Shown piece after piece: positions 61,695-64,000 of a DNA stretch of 64,000 nucleotides. The stretch comes from Anaerolineaceae bacterium (GTDB lineage Bacteria; Chloroflexota; Anaerolineae; Aggregatilineales; Phototrophicaceae), in assembly GCA_016124855.1 (NCBI GenBank), contig WGMX01000042.1, forward strand, positions 1 to 64,000, in the 5' to 3' direction. Position 1 is the first letter of the stretch, and each line of letters opens with the position of its first letter. Position numbers and translations under genes: made by a program. The notes under the pieces were generated by a model that made no database searches, was not told where the DNA came from, and worked only from the letters and a program-made list of their open reading frames with translations.

Positions 61695-62056
61695 ATAATC
61701 CTCCTCACCCGAAAATCCTCATTGATATGGTTATCATGTTAATGGTTCTGCCTGCTGTTCTCATCGAATGATAGTTGCATCTTCGCTTAAGACTTTAGTC
61801 TGACACCACATAAAGTTGTTTACACTCTCCCAAGATATCCGTAAAAAATCGAGTCAAACTTGATCTACTTATATTCACAACTCACCTAGAAAAATTGTTT
61901 GGCTGTACGAATGGTCATTTCGCGAGTGACAAATTATCGGTAAGATGCGTTAAGGTTATGTGCAAGGACAAACGAAATCGTAAGCGAAAAGCTTGTCACT
62001 GCATCCAGATAGAATACATGTTTACTGTATTTTCACTTCGGATAAGGATTTAATGT
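61695..62056. other. 362-bp gap without a gene
   Basis: No gene, repeat or hairpin of note is visible. The region is AT-rich and presumably holds promoters for the divergent small membrane protein and FMN reductase genes. Confidence 0.5.
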
Positions 62057-62662
62057 ATGACCAGCAGTAATCCAATACGTGTCGTTGGGCTTGGCGGCAC
62101 ACTGCGCGAAAACTCGACCAGTTTGTGGGCGCTTCAACGGGCGCTCGAATCAGCTCGTACAGAAGGCGCAACTACCCAACTACTTGATATACGCCGCCTC
62201 AATTTGCCGATGTACCAACCCGATTGGGAACTTGAAGACTACAGCGAGAACGTTCAGAATTTTATTCGTGTGATGCGTCACGCCGACGCTTTTCTGTTCA
62301 GCACCGCCGCATATCATGGCACGCTGGCTGGTGTCACGAAGAACGCCCTCGATTATCTTGAGTTTTTAGCAGAAGCGCCGCGTCCTTACTTGCATAACAA
62401 ACCTGTCGGATTAATTGCAACAGCTTCAGGTGACATGGCCGATGTCAATTCAATCCGTGCCATGATTGATGTGGTGCATTCCGTTCGGGGTTATGTGCTT
62501 CCGCTATCCGTGCCGATTCACCACGCCAGCAAAGCCTTCGACAAAGAGGGTAACATCCTCAATGAGAAAATTGCTGCCCGCTTAACTCAATTGGGGAAAA
62601 TGGCTGTGGAAACGGCTGCTCATTTCCGTCCGGTCACGGTTTCTGAACCTGCTGCTCTATGA
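62057..62662 (+). CDS. NADPH-dependent FMN reductase
   Basis: The 201-residue flavodoxin-fold protein begins RVVGLGGTLRENSTSLWALQ. It has AFLFSTAAYHGTLAGVTKNA for the phosphate- and flavin-binding loop and a KPVGLIATASGDMADVNSI segment. Members reduce FMN, azo dyes or quinones and may serve stress responses. It is monocistronic. A short hairpin (62671-62697) without a T-run follows. Confidence 0.88.
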   Translation: MTSSNPIRVVGLGGTLRENSTSLWALQRALESARTEGATTQLLDIRRLNLPMYQPDWELEDYSENVQNFIRVMRHADAFLFSTAAYHGTLAGVTKNALDYLEFLAEAPRPYLHNKPVGLIATASGDMADVNSIRAMIDVVHSVRGYVLPLSVPIHHASKAFDKEGNILNEKIAARLTQLGKMAVETAAHFRPVTVSEPAAL

Positions 62663-63135
62663 AATCTGTTTAGGGATTCGCCGAGGGCAAATCCCTAGCC
62701 TCGACATTTAATCTCGGCATCCCATCATTTTCTGTATGAATCGCCGCGCCTCCAAACCTGTTACAAATTACTCAATAGGGTAGTTTGCTTATCCGCTATG
62801 ATATAGCTCTCGAAGACTAACTGAGTCAAGTTGTGATTGAACCCGCATATCCGGCGTTCCGTATCTTCATTGTCTACTATGCAAAAAATGTTGTTGTACC
62901 AGAGGATATTCATTAAAGTTTGGATTTGGTTAAGATTGATTTCGCAAAAGTAAATTCATTTTCTGTCCCCCAATTTGTGGGGGGTACTGCGGCTCATATT
63001 AGCTAGATAATGAACAGAGTCAAATGCCGAAAACCGAACTACACAGAGGGAGTAATGCGTGTAGTTTAAAGTACATTTGACATCTCAAAAGGGGTATGCC
63101 CACGTTAAAGAATACGTTGGGTAGAGAGGTTTAAT
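62663..63135. other. 473-bp gap without a gene, two small hairpins
   Basis: A 12-nt-arm hairpin with one mismatch, TAGGGATTCGCC/GGCAAATCCCTA, follows the FMN reductase gene at 62671-62697. CCCCC (62967-62971) and GGGGG (62979-62983) form a second small stem. No promoter with clear boxes was found, although TTGACA occurs at 63076. Confidence 0.5.
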
Positions 63136-64000
63136 ATGGAGCTGTTCAACTTATTGATCCCGGTCGTGGTAGTCGTACTAATAATTTTGGGGGTGTTCGC
63201 CGCGACCGGTCTGGTCATAATTAGCGAACGTCAAGTCGGTGTCGTGGTTAAGCGCTTCTCAGGGAAATCGCTTCCGCCGGATCGCTTAATCGCGCTGCAC
63301 GGTGAAGCCGGCTATCAGGCCGATACTTTGGCACCCGGTTTCCATCTTGGCTATTTTCCTTGGGTCTATAACGTTCGTAAAGTCTCGGTAACCGTTATAC
63401 CACAGGGTGAAATCGGTCTAGTAGTCGCCGCTGATGGTGCGTCTATTCCACCGGAACGGATTCTTGGTAAAGTTGTTGATTGCAACGACTTTCAGGATGC
63501 GCGGAAATTTTTGTCCAGTGGCGGCGAAAAGGGGCGTCAACTCGGCATTCTAACGGCGGGTGCATATCGCATTAACACTGCCCTGTTCACAGTCATTACC
63601 CGCGCCAACGCGCCTCAGCAGGGTATGAATCCCGACGATCTACTAATCTACCGTGTGGATCCGGATATGGTTGGTATCGTTACGACATTGGATGGTGCGC
63701 CAATAGACGAAGGTGAAATCGCTGGCCTTTACATTCCGGGGCATGACAACTTTCAGAACGCTCAGGCATTCTTAACATCCGGTGGTCGCCGTGGTTTGCA
63801 AGAGCAGGTCTTGCTCTCTGGCTCATGGAATTTGAATCCATGGTTTGTCGGCGTTGAGCAAGTTCCTATGACTGAAATTCCCATTGGTTATGTCGGTGTG
63901 GTGATTTCATTCGTTGGTAAAGCACACATCGATGTCAGTGGTGTGGACTTCAAGCACGGCGATCTGGTCAATATTGGTCATAAAGGTGTGTGGGTAACGC
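63136..64000 (+). CDS. SPFH/band-7 (flotillin-like) protein, cut by the window end
   Basis: The first 288 codons are present. A membrane helix (LIPVVVVVLIILGVFAATGL) is followed by VIISERQVGVVVKRFSG and GFHLGYFPWVYNVRKVSVTV, typical of an SPFH-family opening. Two related segments recur: GLVVAADGASIPPERILG with DFQDARKFLSSGG, and GIVTTLDGAPIDEGEIAG with NFQNAQAFLTSGG. The complete SPFH core lies beyond the window. AGAGAGG precedes the ATG. Members form membrane scaffolds. Confidence 0.82.
   Translation, partial: MELFNLLIPVVVVVLIILGVFAATGLVIISERQVGVVVKRFSGKSLPPDRLIALHGEAGYQADTLAPGFHLGYFPWVYNVRKVSVTVIPQGEIGLVVAADGASIPPERILGKVVDCNDFQDARKFLSSGGEKGRQLGILTAGAYRINTALFTVITRANAPQQGMNPDDLLIYRVDPDMVGIVTTLDGAPIDEGEIAGLYIPGHDNFQNAQAFLTSGGRRGLQEQVLLSGSWNLNPWFVGVEQVPMTEIPIGYVGVVISFVGKAHIDVSGVDFKHGDLVNIGHKGVWVT

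Overview
The window is about 64 kb of bacterial chromosome with roughly balanced base composition, densely packed short operons, one tRNA and one edge insertion sequence. The gene content suggests a free-living heterotrophic member of the Chloroflexota, probably Anaerolineae-like. It includes carbohydrate ABC transport, a cupin-type phosphoglucose isomerase, an M42 peptidase, a Flp-type pilin, GAF/HisKA_3 sensor kinases, and lipoproteins and anchored proteins with Thr/Pro/Glu-rich linkers. This assignment is inference from protein style; no rRNA or other marker fixes it.

Layout. 1-141 is the end of an IS3-type insertion sequence with the start of its OrfA. 142-3193 holds an ABC-2-type permease and an hxlA-hxlB pair of the ribulose monophosphate pathway. 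3196-11111 is a minus-strand sugar or polyol uptake locus: LacI regulator, binding protein, two permeases, Gfo/Idh/MocA oxidoreductase, aldo/keto reductase and a GATase1-like protein. 11412-17212 is carbohydrate metabolism: cupin phosphoglucose isomerase, KDPG aldolase, a CBM48-type esterase, an RbsD/FucU mutarotase and a fucose-isomerase-like enzyme. 17362-21952 carries a CorC/HlyC membrane protein, an orphan binding lipoprotein, a CheY-like regulator, an acyltransferase-like protein and tRNA-Asn. 22028-24810 is a PRTase gene facing two tandem TIR-FHA genes, built from a 1,050-bp duplication that left two small PRTase remnants.

24853-38589 mixes acetyltransferases, a TMEM175-like channel, an M42 peptidase, a GT39-like membrane protein, a MazG-like protein and lipB. 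It also holds two clusters of an unrecognised anchored family with a Cys-Trp-Tyr-Gly signature; one copy is frameshifted and fused to the next. 38710-45452 contains dihydrolipoyl dehydrogenase and an E2 acyltransferase, which connect with lipB through lipoate, plus an antiporter with a PII-like partner. 45749-52448 includes a class II aldolase, a zinc-ribbon protein, a GH13 enzyme and malQ. 52537-64000 holds hisS behind a histidine-rich leader peptide, a Flp-type pilin, a membrane iron-sulfur oxidoreductase, a NarL-type two-component pair, an FMN reductase and the start of an SPFH/band-7 protein.

The most notable observations are four. First, a complete ribosome-mediated attenuator upstream of hisS: leader MLHHHDLTKYC, an antiterminator and a terminator. 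Second, a dispersed noncoding element with an invariant 31-nt core in three intergenic regions. Third, the tandem TIR-FHA duplication. Fourth, the expanded five-copy anchored family with a frameshift and fusion in progress.
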